The translations under genes were made by a program, and so were the position numbers. A stretch of DNA of 64,000 bases from Burkholderia sp. SRS-W-2-2016 (GTDB lineage Bacteria > Pseudomonadota > Gammaproteobacteria > Burkholderiales > Burkholderiaceae), in assembly GCF_001931485.1 (NCBI RefSeq), contig NZ_MSDV01000037.1, positions 47,881-111,880 on the forward strand. The letters are read 5' to 3'. The notes under the pieces are model-generated. The model searched no databases, was not told the DNA's origin, and saw only the letters and a program-made list of their open reading frames with translations. The stretch's first letter is position 1. The number at the start of each line of letters is the position of its first letter. Positions 36,490-45,066 of this stretch are shown piece after piece.

Positions 36490-37416
36490 ATGAACACCAG
36501 AAACCTGCTGCAACTCCTGATTCTCGCCGCCCTGTGGGGCGCGTCGTTCCTGTTCATCCGCGTCGGCGTCAGCGACTTCGGCGTCGCTCCGTTGATGGCG
36601 CTGCGCGTCGGCATCGGCGCGCTGTTTCTCGCCGTGGTGCTGATCGCGCGACGCCCGCTGCGGCAGTCCGCGAGCTTGCTGCGCAGCCGCGCGCTGCCGC
36701 TGCTGGTGGTCGGCATCCTCAATTCGGCCGCGCCGTTCTGCCTGTTCGCGTATGCGGAGCTGACGCTGTCGGCCGGCGCGACCTCGGTGATCAATGCGAG
36801 CGCGCCGCTGTGGGGCGCGCTGGTCGGCTTCCTGTGGCTGCGCGACAAGCTGAGCGCGCTACGCACGCTCGGGCTGGCGGTCGGTTTTCTCGGCGTGCTG
36901 ATGCTGGTGTGGGATCAGATCGCGGCGCCGGCCGGTTCGTCCGCGGCGCCATCGACCATCGCGCTCGCGGCCGGCGCCGCGCTCGCCGCGACGCTGCTGT
37001 ACGGGATCGCCGCCAACTACACCAAGCGCTACCTGACCGGCGTCGACGCGCTGACCGTCGCGACCGGCACGATGCTCGGCGCGACGATCGTGTTGCTGCC
37101 GCTCGCGGTGATCTACTGGCCGGCCGCACCGATCTCGCTGCACGCGTGGGGCGCGGTGATCGCGCTCGGGGTGGCCTGCACCGGCGTCGCGTACATGCTG
37201 TTCTTCCACCTGATCGCAGTGGCCGGCCCGGCCCGCGCGATTGCCGTGACCTTCGTGATTCCGATCTTCGGCATCCTGTGGGGCGCGCTGTTTCTCGGCG
37301 AAGCGATCTCGCCCGGGATGCTCGAAGGCTGCGCGGTGATTCTGGCCGGCACCGCGCTCGCAACCGGCGTAGTCAAGCGCCTGCCGTGGTTCGGCACGCG
37401 CCGCGCGGACACCTGA
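36490..37416 (+). CDS. DMT-family (EamA) transporter
   Basis: 308 residues, ten predicted helices in two EamA repeats. The first repeat starts LLQLLILAALWGASFLFIRV, the second includes HAWGAVIALGVACTGVAYML and an end near PGMLEGCAVILAGTALATGV. It is a likely inner-membrane exporter of amino acid-type or other small metabolites. The ATG at 36490 is the first with coding character. Not closely related to the other EamA gene (27766). Confidence 0.88.
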   Translation: MNTRNLLQLLILAALWGASFLFIRVGVSDFGVAPLMALRVGIGALFLAVVLIARRPLRQSASLLRSRALPLLVVGILNSAAPFCLFAYAELTLSAGATSVINASAPLWGALVGFLWLRDKLSALRTLGLAVGFLGVLMLVWDQIAAPAGSSAAPSTIALAAGAALAATLLYGIAANYTKRYLTGVDALTVATGTMLGATIVLLPLAVIYWPAAPISLHAWGAVIALGVACTGVAYMLFFHLIAVAGPARAIAVTFVIPIFGILWGALFLGEAISPGMLEGCAVILAGTALATGVVKRLPWFGTRRADT

Positions 37417-37456
37417 ACCTCTCCCGCGCCGGCGGCTACGCAACATCCCCCGCACA

Positions 37457-37489
37457 AAAAAATAGCCCGCACTCCTGGAGTGCGGGCTA
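37457..37489 (-). terminator. Second terminator of the minus-strand RNA
   Basis: Stem TAGCCCGCACT/AGTGCGGGCTA (loop CCTGG), followed on the minus strand by seven T. It stands just behind the first terminator in the same orientation. It may also limit read-through from the EamA gene on the plus strand. Confidence 0.85.
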
Positions 37490-37653
37490 AAAACCGTCGC
37501 CCTACGAGGATAGGCGACGGGGCCACCGGGGCCACGCGCGTCGCGCGCGGCCGTTGTCGGCTCAGCGCAGGCTCTTCGGCCTACGCCATGGGCGGAGGGA
37601 AACGCAGTTGGGGAACCGGCCGCTAACTCACGCCGGGCATCCCATCCGGCCCC
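37490..37653 (-). ncRNA. Putative structured small RNA (possibly 6S-like)
   Basis: A minus-strand transcript of about 164 nt is predicted. A TATAAG -10 box (37665-37660) precedes a start near 37653. The 5' GGGGCC can pair with GGCCCC near the 3' side. Inner GCGGCCG/CGGCCGC and GCGTAGGC/GCCTGCGC helices surround a large asymmetric internal loop. It ends in the terminator CCGTCGCC ... GGGCGACGG plus T5 (37521-37490). The rod shape with central open loop is 6S-like, but I cannot confirm 6S identity by sequence. No ORF explains the region. Confidence 0.55.
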
Positions 37654-37895
37654 ATGAGTCTTATAAAGCAGCTTGTGTGCCAGTTATTGCGCGGCGCAGC
37701 GAATTGTTTGCAACCCACTGATTTTTATTGAGATATTTCTTACAGGGCGGCAGAAAAGCGCGCGTGAGGAGCAGCCGGAGAGCGTCCGGGCGAGTTACGT
37801 CACCGGGGTAACGTCACGTTACATGGGCTCACGTGTGCGCTCGCACGCGGGCAATTGCGCAACGCAATGCCCGACGCCACCTGCGCGCGGACGAA

Positions 37896-37925
37896 AAAAA
37901 AGCCCGGCTCAGCCGGGCTTTTTTC
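37896..37925. terminator. Bidirectional terminator downstream of bamC
   Basis: Stem AAGCCCGGCT/AGCCGGGCTT flanked by A-run on the left and T-run on the right. For the minus strand it closes bamC, about 45 bp past the stop. Confidence 0.9.
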
Positions 37926-37967
37926 GAATCAGCAGCGCGAGCCGCGAGGCTCACGCATCCATGCGCA

Positions 37968-39194
37968 TCAGTGCAGCTGATAGACCATCAGACTCAGGAT
38001 CTGCTTGGCCTGCGGGCTTTCGTCGACCTGCCCCTTGTCGTCGACGATGGCGACGCGGGTTTCGTTCGGCGTCACCGCGCGCACGTTCACGCGATACTGC
38101 TTCGCGACCTTTTCCTTCTTGCCGTGGAACACCTGGCTCCAGAAGCCCTGCTCGGCCGACGACATGTCCTTCGGATCGACGTAGCGCACGAAGTACAGAC
38201 CACGGCTCACGTCGCGATCGTCGACGGTGAAGTTGCTGCGGTCGAGCGCGAGGCCGACGCGCAGCCACGCGCGGTCATACGGCTCGCCCAGCGAGAGTTC
38301 GGTCGACGACATCTGCGCGGACGTACTCGCCGCATCGTCCGGCATCGGCTGCTGGGCCGCGAGTGCGACGTTCTGCGCCGCGGTGGCGGCCGCGGCCGAC
38401 TTCGCGCCGGTGCCCGCCGCGTTAGGCGCGACCTGCGCGCCGGCCGGCGACAGTTCCGCGTTCTGCGTGTCGCCCTGCGAGCGCGAATCGGCGCGCCCGA
38501 GCGCGGCCATCAGGCGCTTCAGATATTCCTGCTCGAGCGCCGGATCGTTCGGCTTCGGCTGCCATTCGCTCGAATCCTTGTTGGTGCCGGTGATCGCCTC
38601 GCGCATGCCCTTCTGGCTGACGAACACATAGGTGCCGCCGTTCGGCGCCTTCTCGAGACGGGTGCGGAACTTGTTGCGCTCCGAGGTCACGTAGCTGTTG
38701 CCCATTGCCTTGGACAACGTATTGCGGATAAAGCCGTTGTCGATCTGCGCGTGGGTTTCGTTCCAGTCGGTTTCCATCACGCCCTTGTCGCGCTGGTCGA
38801 CCACCAGCAGGAAGCCCTGCTCCTGCCAGAAACGGCGGATTTGCGGCCATGCCTGATCGGGCGCCTTGTTGTCGATCACGAGCCAGCTTTCGGTGCCGTC
38901 GCGCTGGATATGCATGCCCTGAACCTGCGGCACGACCGCCACCGCGTCGCCCGCCGGCGCCTGCGCCTGTACCTGCTTCAACGTAGACAACGACGTTTCG
39001 CCGCCCTGCGGCGGCAGCGAACGCTGATCGGCCGTCTCGTCGATCATGTTCGGCGGCACGGCAAGCGATGCCTGCTTCGACTTCGAGTCGCTCTTGTAGT
39101 CGATTTTGGTCGGCGACGAGGTGCCACAGCCGGCGACCAGCCCGCCCGCCATCAGCAATACTGCAAACCGCTTGGTAAGACGAAGATCAGTCAT
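37968..39194 (-). CDS. bamC: Outer membrane protein assembly factor BamC
   Basis: 408 residues. A lipoprotein signal (FAVLLMAGGLVAGC, lipobox VAGC) is followed by the BamC unstructured segment (IDYKSDSKSKQASLAVPPNM) and two helix-grip domains. The N-terminal one contains SWLVIDNKAPDQAWPQIRR and the C-terminal one LSLGEPYDRAWLRVGLALDR. An Ala-rich linker joins them. BamC is the NlpB lipoprotein of the BAM complex that inserts beta-barrel proteins. The usual upstream dapA gene is not present here; a gene-poor region with a palindrome lies upstream instead. Confidence 0.9.
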   Translation of the reverse strand: MTDLRLTKRFAVLLMAGGLVAGCGTSSPTKIDYKSDSKSKQASLAVPPNMIDETADQRSLPPQGGETSLSTLKQVQAQAPAGDAVAVVPQVQGMHIQRDGTESWLVIDNKAPDQAWPQIRRFWQEQGFLLVVDQRDKGVMETDWNETHAQIDNGFIRNTLSKAMGNSYVTSERNKFRTRLEKAPNGGTYVFVSQKGMREAITGTNKDSSEWQPKPNDPALEQEYLKRLMAALGRADSRSQGDTQNAELSPAGAQVAPNAAGTGAKSAAAATAAQNVALAAQQPMPDDAASTSAQMSSTELSLGEPYDRAWLRVGLALDRSNFTVDDRDVSRGLYFVRYVDPKDMSSAEQGFWSQVFHGKKEKVAKQYRVNVRAVTPNETRVAIVDDKGQVDESPQAKQILSLMVYQLH

Positions 39195-39667
39195 GTTCGG
39201 GGAATCCTTCCGCTACGCCACGGCAAGTTTCCGTGGATCAACCCAACATTTTACCGGTCCCGGCGAAGCGTGTGCAAAAACTGGGGTTTGCCCGCGCTAA
39301 AGCCGAAGCCCGCCGATGCCGACAAGCGCGTAGTGACCTCGACGACGGCGGAGTGAAACACCTTGGCAAGCGATTTGACGAAGCGCACCGCATCGACCCT
39401 TCGACTGCGGGAAAAAAGGCCGTTCCTGTCATTTTGTCAGTATTGTTATGAGGGTTATTTAACAATAAATGACAGTTTCCGATTGACGTGGGAAAGTTCT
39501 CACACTTTCGCCGGAAGCTGCTTCAGAAAAGGCTTTCGGCGGGTATGCACCCGGCTTCGAGGTGCAGGGGTACGTGTCCAACACGGCCTACAAAAAATTA
39601 AAAAAACCGGGCGGTTCACAAATCCGTTATCTCAATAAAGCCCGGACGCAATTCGAGGACAAGCCAC
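39195..39667. other. AT-rich divergent control region
   Basis: About 470 bp between bamC (minus) and the DUF2844 gene (plus). It is less GC-rich than its surroundings and contains the nested inverted repeat listed separately. No gene seen. Confidence 0.5.
39426..39475. promoter_or_regulatory. Nested inverted repeat, likely regulatory
   Basis: CTGTCATT (39426-39433) pairs with AATGACAG (39468-39475), and TATTGTTA (39441-39448) pairs with TAACAATA (39460-39467). The right arm is continuous, and the left arm is interrupted by seven bases. Sixteen paired positions in an AT-rich context 190 bp upstream of the DUF2844 gene suggest an operator or a folded leader. Confidence 0.7.
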
Positions 39668-40126
39668 ATGTACAAGCTCTGTTTCAACCGATCGGTGAGC
39701 GCCGCGGCGCTCGCGGTGCTCGTCTGCTGCGCGAGCGCGCATGCGCAATTGGGCGGCACGATGCCCAGCGGGGCCGTGGCCGGCGCCAGCGCGCCGCGTA
39801 CGGTGCTCAACGGCGCGCTGCGCGAGCGCACGTGGACCGACGCCGGCAACACGGTAATCAACGAATACGCGACCAGTACCGGTCAGATCGTCGCCTATGC
39901 ATGGCAGGGCCCGACGATGCCGGACCTGCACGCGTTGCTCGGCAAATATGCGGACTCGTATCAGGCCGGCGCCGCCGCCGCGGCGGGTAGCGGCAACCTG
40001 CATGCGTCGCGGGTCGCGCGCTCCGACGTGATCGTGGAGTCCGGCGGGCCGATGCGCGGCTACGTCGGCCGGGCGTGGTTGCCGGCGGCGCTGCCCGCCG
40101 GCGTGACGTCCGACGACATCCAGTAA
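39668..40126 (+). CDS. DUF2844 secreted protein
   Basis: 152 residues. A signal peptide (MYKLCFNRSVSAAALAVLVC ... AHA) precedes QLGGTMPSG and a body with YAWQGPTMPDLHALLGKYAD, the recognisable DUF2844 core, ending near GYVGRAWLPAALPAG. The family is confined largely to Burkholderia-type bacteria and has no known function. It is 78 bp upstream of the DUF3443 gene and the pair is a recurrent neighbour set, so joint function is likely. Confidence 0.88.
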   Translation: MYKLCFNRSVSAAALAVLVCCASAHAQLGGTMPSGAVAGASAPRTVLNGALRERTWTDAGNTVINEYATSTGQIVAYAWQGPTMPDLHALLGKYADSYQAGAAAAAGSGNLHASRVARSDVIVESGGPMRGYVGRAWLPAALPAGVTSDDIQ

Positions 40127-40204
40127 GTAACGCGCGCGCGTGCCGTCGCGTCGTTCGCGCGCCGGCACGCGCCCTTCCGTGCACCCGACCGGTCCTCACA
40201 CGCC

Positions 40205-41470
40205 ATGAAATCCGCCCTGCGTTTCCACGCCCTGCTCCTCGTCGTCTGCGCGGCTCTTGCCGCGTGCGGCGGCGGGGGCGGCGACAGCTCGTCAACCACC
40301 TCGACGCCGTCCACGCCTTCGTCCAGCGGCACCAGCTCGAGCGGCTCGACCAGCGCGACCAACACGACTCAAACCACCAGCGTGCCGCAATCGACCGTGG
40401 CCAACGTGCAGCCGATCGCGGTCGGCGTGTCGCCCGGCAACACCCGCAACATGCTGACGACCAGCGTCACCGTCTGCGAGACCGGCACCAGCAACTGCGC
40501 GACGATCGACGATATCCAGGTCGACACCGGCTCGAACGGCCTGCGCATCCTCGCATCGGCGCTGCCGGCGAACCTGTCGCTGCCGAGGCTCGCGGCGGGC
40601 GGCGGCGTCAGCGCCGAATGCGCGGTGTTCGGCAGCGGCTACGCGTGGGGTTCGCTGCGCAACGCCGACGTGCGCCTCGCGGGCCAGCTGGCCGCGTCGA
40701 TTCCGATTCACGTGATCGCCGACAGCGCGCTGCCCGCCGCGCCGACCGACTGCGCGAACGCGGGTCCGGCGCTGCTGACGGTCGCGAGCCTGCATTCGAA
40801 CGGGATCCTCGGCGTCGGTCTGTTCCCGGTCGACTGCGGCAGCGGCTGCTCGAACGCGGCGCTGCCGCGCTGGTACTACAGCTGCACGACGGGCGGCAGC
40901 TGCACCGCGACGCGGCAACCGATCGCGCAGCAGGTGACCAACCCGGTCAGCAGCTTCGCGCTCGACAACAACGGCGTCGTGATCGATCTGCCGGCCGTCG
41001 CGGATGACGGCGCGCTCAGCGTGGCGGGCTCGCTGATCTTCGGCATCGACACCCAGGCGAACAACACGCTGAGCGGCTCGACCGTGCTCAAGGCGAATGC
41101 GGCGACCGGCTACGTGACGACCAGCACCGGCGGCCAGACCTATGCGCTGAGCTATCTCGACAGCGGCTCGAACGGGCTGTTCTTCCGCTCGACGCAATTC
41201 CCGCTGTGCGGCTTCTGGTTCTGCCCGAGCACGACGCAGGCGTTGAGCGCGTCGATCACCGGCGCCGATGGAGTGTCGAGCACGGTGTCGTTCACGGTCG
41301 GCAATTCGAGCACGCTGTTCGCGTCGGCGAACAACGCGTTCGCCAATCTGGCCGGCAACGCGAGTCAGGGCTTCGGCTGGGGGCTGCCGTTCTTCTACGG
41401 CAAACGGGTGTATACGGCGATCGCGGCGCGCAATACGTCGGCGGGCGCCGGGCCGTATTACGCGTTCTGA
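40205..41470 (+). CDS. DUF3443 lipoprotein with pepsin-like D[T/S]GS motifs
   Basis: 421 residues. A lipoprotein signal (ALLLVVCAALAAC, lipobox LAAC) and a Ser/Thr/Gly-rich linker precede the DUF3443 domain. Two motifs of pepsin-like proteases are visible: DIQVDTGSNGLRI (Asp107) and SYLDSGSNGLFF (Asp319), 212 residues apart. HSNGILGVGLFP resembles the GILGLG element of pepsins. Several cysteine pairs (CGSGCSN, CTTGGSC, CGFWFC) suit an extracytoplasmic protein. This suggests a bilobal aspartic protease fold anchored to the outer membrane; activity has not been shown. It is the second gene after DUF2844. Confidence 0.85.
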   Translation: MKSALRFHALLLVVCAALAACGGGGGDSSSTTSTPSTPSSSGTSSSGSTSATNTTQTTSVPQSTVANVQPIAVGVSPGNTRNMLTTSVTVCETGTSNCATIDDIQVDTGSNGLRILASALPANLSLPRLAAGGGVSAECAVFGSGYAWGSLRNADVRLAGQLAASIPIHVIADSALPAAPTDCANAGPALLTVASLHSNGILGVGLFPVDCGSGCSNAALPRWYYSCTTGGSCTATRQPIAQQVTNPVSSFALDNNGVVIDLPAVADDGALSVAGSLIFGIDTQANNTLSGSTVLKANAATGYVTTSTGGQTYALSYLDSGSNGLFFRSTQFPLCGFWFCPSTTQALSASITGADGVSSTVSFTVGNSSTLFASANNAFANLAGNASQGFGWGLPFFYGKRVYTAIAARNTSAGAGPYYAF

Positions 41471-41533
41471 AGTGAGTCAGTGAAGGAGCGCAGCGCGGTT
41501 GCGTGAGCGGGGCGCGGCGAGCGCGCGGCGGGC

Positions 41534-41995
41534 CTAGCCCGCTTCGCTGGCCGCCTGCTCGACCGGCGCGGCCAGTTGCGCCGGCGCGAGCCAACGGAAT
41601 ACGTCGAGTGTTTCGCCGTGGAACGTGCACTCGGCCGCGGCCGGCGTGTTGACCTTCTTCGGCGTGGCGGGCTTCGCCGCCACTTCGAGGTCCGAGGCCG
41701 CGTGCGGCGCCGATGCGGCCAGCGGCGCGGAAGCCGCGAGCGCGTCGGAAGCGGCCGCATCCGGCACACCCGCCCGATGCTCGATCGCCCCCTCGACCAC
41801 CACGCGCGAGCCGCGAATCGCGGCGCCCCGGTGGCTGACCCGCAGCGTATCGGCCGCCATCCCCGTCGCCGGATCGGCGAGTTTGTCGCGCATCAGCTGC
41901 TCGCATGCGCTGGAGTTGCGGGTGGCGATCGTGCAGCCCGCGAGCAGCGCGGCGGCGCTCGCGATACAGGCGATAGGGAGGAGCCGAATTTTCAT
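41534..41995 (-). CDS. Small lipoprotein, Ala-rich
   Basis: 153 residues from the ATG at 41995 (AGGGAG upstream). The signal MKIRLLPIACIASAAALLAG ends in a lipobox before Cys. The mature part begins TIATRNSSACEQLMRDKLAD, resembling small periplasmic proteins with a Cys near the N-terminus, then an Ala-rich, low-complexity middle (ASDALAASAPLAAS). The end reads CTFHGETLDVFRWLAP. No domain recognised. It converges on the DUF3443 gene with 63 bp between stops. Confidence 0.65.
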   Translation of the reverse strand: MKIRLLPIACIASAAALLAGCTIATRNSSACEQLMRDKLADPATGMAADTLRVSHRGAAIRGSRVVVEGAIEHRAGVPDAAASDALAASAPLAASAPHAASDLEVAAKPATPKKVNTPAAAECTFHGETLDVFRWLAPAQLAAPVEQAASEAG

Positions 41996-42106
41996 CGAAA
42001 GTCCGTTGTGCCAAGCGTCGGCCATTGTAGCTTAGGCCTTGTCGCGCGGCATCGCAGCCGTTTCGGCGCTTGACGCGCCGCCGCGAATGTGTTCCCATTG
42101 CGCTCT

Positions 42107-42193
42107 ATGTACCGCGCCCAGACCACCCTATCGCTACTACTAGCCCGCTCTACCGGGCTAGGTCTGCTGCTGCGCGCGTCCGCTTCTCTCTGA
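42107..42193 (+). CDS. leuL: Leucine-rich leader peptide of leuA
   Basis: A 28-residue frame beginning MYRAQTTLSLLLARS and ending TGA at 42191. Nine residues are Leu, including five CTA codons, which are otherwise very rare in this genome, and a run of three CTG. No clear ribosome site precedes it. Position 118 bp before leuA and the codon pattern indicate a transcription-attenuation leader. Downstream, alternative hairpins are possible: CCGGT (42236-42240) with ACCGG (42246-42250), or GACCGG (42245-42250) with CCGGTC (42276-42281 or 42295-42300). Confidence 0.8.
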   Translation: MYRAQTTLSLLLARSTGLGLLLRASASL

Positions 42194-42235
42194 TCCACCG
42201 AAGCATCGCTTGAATCCCCAGTAACTGACCCAGCC

Positions 42236-42300
42236 CCGGTTTCCGACCGGCGGCCCAGTTTCGCGTTTTCGTCGTCCGGTCGACACCTGCTCCCCCGGTC
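42236..42300 (+). promoter_or_regulatory. Candidate leuA attenuator hairpins
   Basis: Mutually exclusive pairings as described for the leader peptide. They lie between the leader stop and the leuA start. A clear T-run is lacking, so control could also be at translation. Confidence 0.45.
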
Positions 42301-42310
42301 TCTCCCTCGG

Positions 42311-44026
42311 ATGATGAAAATGTTGAAAAACCCTGCTACCAAGTACCGCTCGTTCAAGCCCATCAATTTGACGGACCGCCAGTGGCCGTCGCGCACCATC
42401 ACGCGCGCGCCGATCTGGATGAGTACCGACCTGCGCGACGGCAACCAGGCGCTGTTCGAGCCGATGAACGCCGAGCGCAAGATGCGCATGTTCAAGACGC
42501 TGGTGCAGATCGGCTTCAAGGAAATCGAAGTCGCGTTTCCGTCGGCATCGCAGACCGATTTCAACTTCGTGCGCGAGCTGATCGAGGGCGGCCATATCCC
42601 CGACGACGTGACGATCGAAGTGCTCACCCAGGCACGCGACGATCTGATCGAGCGCACCTTCGAATCGTTGCGCGGCGCCCCGCGCGCGATCGTCCACCTG
42701 TACAACGCGACCGCGCCGGAATTCCGCAAGATCGTGTTCGGCCTCGAAAAGAGCGGCGTGATCGAACTCGCGCAGAAGGCCGCGCGCACGATGAAGCGCC
42801 TCGCCGACGCGCAGCCGGACACCCACTTCACGCTGCAATACAGCCCGGAAGTGTTCAGCGGCACCGAACTCGAATTCGCGAAGGAAGTCTGCGACGCGGT
42901 GTTCGACATCTGGGAACCGACGCCGCAGCACAAGGCGATCGTCAACCTGCCGGCCACCGTCGAAATGGCCACGCCGAACGTCTACGCGGACCAGGTCGAA
43001 TGGATGCACCGCAACCTCAAGCGCCGCGATTCGCTGATCGTGTCGGTTCACCCGCATAACGACCGCGGCACCGCGGTCGCCGCCGCCGAACTCGCGGTGA
43101 TGGCCGGCGCCGATCGTATCGAAGGCTGCCTGTTCGGCAACGGCGAGCGCACCGGCAACGTCGACCTCGTCACGCTCGCGTTGAACCTGTACACCCAGGG
43201 CGTCGACCCGGAACTCGATTTCTCGAACATCAACGAAGTCGCCCGCACCGCCGAGGAATGCACGCAGTTGCCGGTGCATCCGCGTCATCCGTATGTCGGC
43301 GATCTGGTGTTCACCGCGTTCTCGGGCTCGCACCAGGACGCGATCAAGAAGGGCTTCGCCGCGCAGAAGCCGGACGCGATCTGGGAAGTGCCGTACATGC
43401 CGATCGATCCGAGCGACCTCGGCCGCACCTACGATTCGGTGATCCGCGTGAACAGCCAGTCGGGCAAGGGCGGCATCGCGTATCTGCTCGAGCAGAGCTA
43501 CGGCGTGGTGTTGCCGCGCCGTCTGCAGGTCGACTTCAGCTCGGCCGTGCAGCGCTACACCGACGACAGCGGCCAGGAAGTCACGCCCGCGCAGATCTGG
43601 GAACTGTTCCAGCAGGAATACGTGCATGCCGCCGAGCCGGTCCGTTACATTAGCCACAGCCTGTCCGAGCAGGACGGCCGCGAGCACATCAAGCTGAACG
43701 TCGAAATCAACGGCACGCCGCGCGTGCTGGCGGGCGCCGGCAACGGTCCGCTCGACGCGCTGATGCATGCGTTCGACGTGCCGGTGCGCATTCAGCACTA
43801 CGAAGAGCGCGCACTCACGCAGGGCGCGGACGCCCGCGCGATCGCGATCGCCGAAATGGCCGGCGCGGATGTGTCGGGCAGCGCGTTCGGCGTCGGTGTC
43901 GATGCGAACCTGGTGACCGCGTCGATCCGCGCGGTGATCAGCGGCGTGAACCGTGCGTATGCCCGCGTGAGCGCGGATGCGCAGGAGCGTTTCTTCGACG
44001 CGTCGCTGAGCGACGCGACGGTCTGA
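42311..44026 (+). CDS. leuA: 2-isopropylmalate synthase (long form)
   Basis: 571 residues. The catalytic TIM barrel shows STDLRDGNQALFEP (metal-binding region), HLYNATAPEFRKIVFG and SVHPHNDRGTAVAAAE (HXH metal ligands). A C-terminal LeuA regulatory domain starts near LPRRLQVDFSSAVQRYTDDS and provides leucine feedback. It condenses 2-oxoisovalerate and acetyl-CoA, the first step of leucine synthesis. This is the LeuA2-type long form; the leader peptide upstream indicates attenuation by leucyl-tRNA level. Several Met codons near the start make the precise N-terminus (42311 or 42320) uncertain. Confidence 0.95.
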   Translation: MMKMLKNPATKYRSFKPINLTDRQWPSRTITRAPIWMSTDLRDGNQALFEPMNAERKMRMFKTLVQIGFKEIEVAFPSASQTDFNFVRELIEGGHIPDDVTIEVLTQARDDLIERTFESLRGAPRAIVHLYNATAPEFRKIVFGLEKSGVIELAQKAARTMKRLADAQPDTHFTLQYSPEVFSGTELEFAKEVCDAVFDIWEPTPQHKAIVNLPATVEMATPNVYADQVEWMHRNLKRRDSLIVSVHPHNDRGTAVAAAELAVMAGADRIEGCLFGNGERTGNVDLVTLALNLYTQGVDPELDFSNINEVARTAEECTQLPVHPRHPYVGDLVFTAFSGSHQDAIKKGFAAQKPDAIWEVPYMPIDPSDLGRTYDSVIRVNSQSGKGGIAYLLEQSYGVVLPRRLQVDFSSAVQRYTDDSGQEVTPAQIWELFQQEYVHAAEPVRYISHSLSEQDGREHIKLNVEINGTPRVLAGAGNGPLDALMHAFDVPVRIQHYEERALTQGADARAIAIAEMAGADVSGSAFGVGVDANLVTASIRAVISGVNRAYARVSADAQERFFDASLSDATV

Positions 44027-44083
44027 GTTCTTCGGACCTGAGATAGAAGAAGCGGCGCGCCGGATAGACGGCGCGCTAATGAC

Positions 44084-44115
44084 AGAGGGGGCGTTTTCAC
44101 GCCCCCTCTTTTTTA
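44084..44115 (+). terminator. Intrinsic terminator of leuA
   Basis: Stem AGAGGGGGCGT/ACGCCCCCTCT with TTTC loop, then T6 on the plus strand. Confidence 0.92.
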
Positions 44116-44138
44116 TTGGCGATTTATCACGCGCCGAT

Positions 44139-44918
44139 TCATTGATAGACGTCGCGGCCGAAGTACTTCTGCGAAATCCGCAGATAGGTGCCGTCTTTGC
44201 GCAGGCTCGCGAGCGCGTCGTCGAGCGCCGCGCGCAGTTTCGGGCTGCCCTTGCGGATCAGCACCCCGGCGCGGTCCCCGCTGCCGGCCGAATGATCGAC
44301 CGCGACGACCTTTACTTTGGCATCCGGCCGGCGCTTGCGGTAATCGAGAAACGACAGCGAATCGTTGACCGTCGCATCGACGCGGCCCGCGATGACGAGA
44401 TCGATCGAGTCTTCGAAACCCGCCGCCGGAATCACCTGCGCGCCATACCCGGCCGCGATCCGGCCGACCGCGCTGCTCAGCGTGTTGGCCGATTTACGGC
44501 CTTTCAGGTCGTCGAACGAGCGGATGCTGGTGTTGTCCGACGCGACGATCAGCACCGAATGCGACGTGATGTACGGCGTCGAGTAGTCGTATTTGAGCTT
44601 GCGTTCGTCGGTGATCGCGACTTCGTTGATCACCGCGTCGTAACGGTTCATGTCGAGCCCGCCGATCATGCCGTCCCATTTGCCCTCGATGAATTGCGCG
44701 TCGACGCCGAGCCGCTGCGCGATCGCGCTGCCGAGTTCGACGTCGAAGCCGGTTAGCCGGCCCGTTTCGTCGTGATAGCTGAACGGCGCGTAGGTGCCCT
44801 CGGTGCCGATGCGCAGCACGCCGGCGGCCTTGATCCGCGCGAGATCGTCGGCGTGCGCCGGCGGCGCGAGCGCGATCTGCAACAACGCGACCAGCGCGAG
44901 GGAACGAAGCGGCTTCAT
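44139..44918 (-). CDS. Amino-acid ABC transporter substrate-binding protein
   Basis: 259 residues. A signal peptide (MKPLRSLALVALLQIALAPP ... AHA) precedes a family 3 solute-binding domain: LRIGTEGTYAPFSYHDETG, GFDVELGSAIAQRLG, WDGMIGGLDMNRYDAVI, and an end near LASLRKDGTYLRISQKYFG. It binds a polar amino acid in the periplasm for an ABC permease. No permease or ATPase genes are adjacent, so it is an orphan component here. The ATG at 44918 begins a normal signal peptide. Confidence 0.88.
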   Translation of the reverse strand: MKPLRSLALVALLQIALAPPAHADDLARIKAAGVLRIGTEGTYAPFSYHDETGRLTGFDVELGSAIAQRLGVDAQFIEGKWDGMIGGLDMNRYDAVINEVAITDERKLKYDYSTPYITSHSVLIVASDNTSIRSFDDLKGRKSANTLSSAVGRIAAGYGAQVIPAAGFEDSIDLVIAGRVDATVNDSLSFLDYRKRRPDAKVKVVAVDHSAGSGDRAGVLIRKGSPKLRAALDDALASLRKDGTYLRISQKYFGRDVYQ

Positions 44919-45066
44919 CCGATGACTCCGTGGGGTGGCGACCTGTGAGCGGCTGCGGCGCCGGCCGCTTGCGGGGCACGGCGCAACGTGGGCCGACTGT
45001 AGCAAACCGTCCACCTTTTTCAAAGCGGAGCGCGGCAGCCACGCGAAGCGCGCGGGCGCGCGCCGC

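Noticed and set aside
37490..37653. Firm call as 6S, SRP or tmRNA
   Set aside because: No GGAAGGAAGC SRP motif or tmRNA ends; 6S identity rests on shape only, so the RNA was reported without a gene name.
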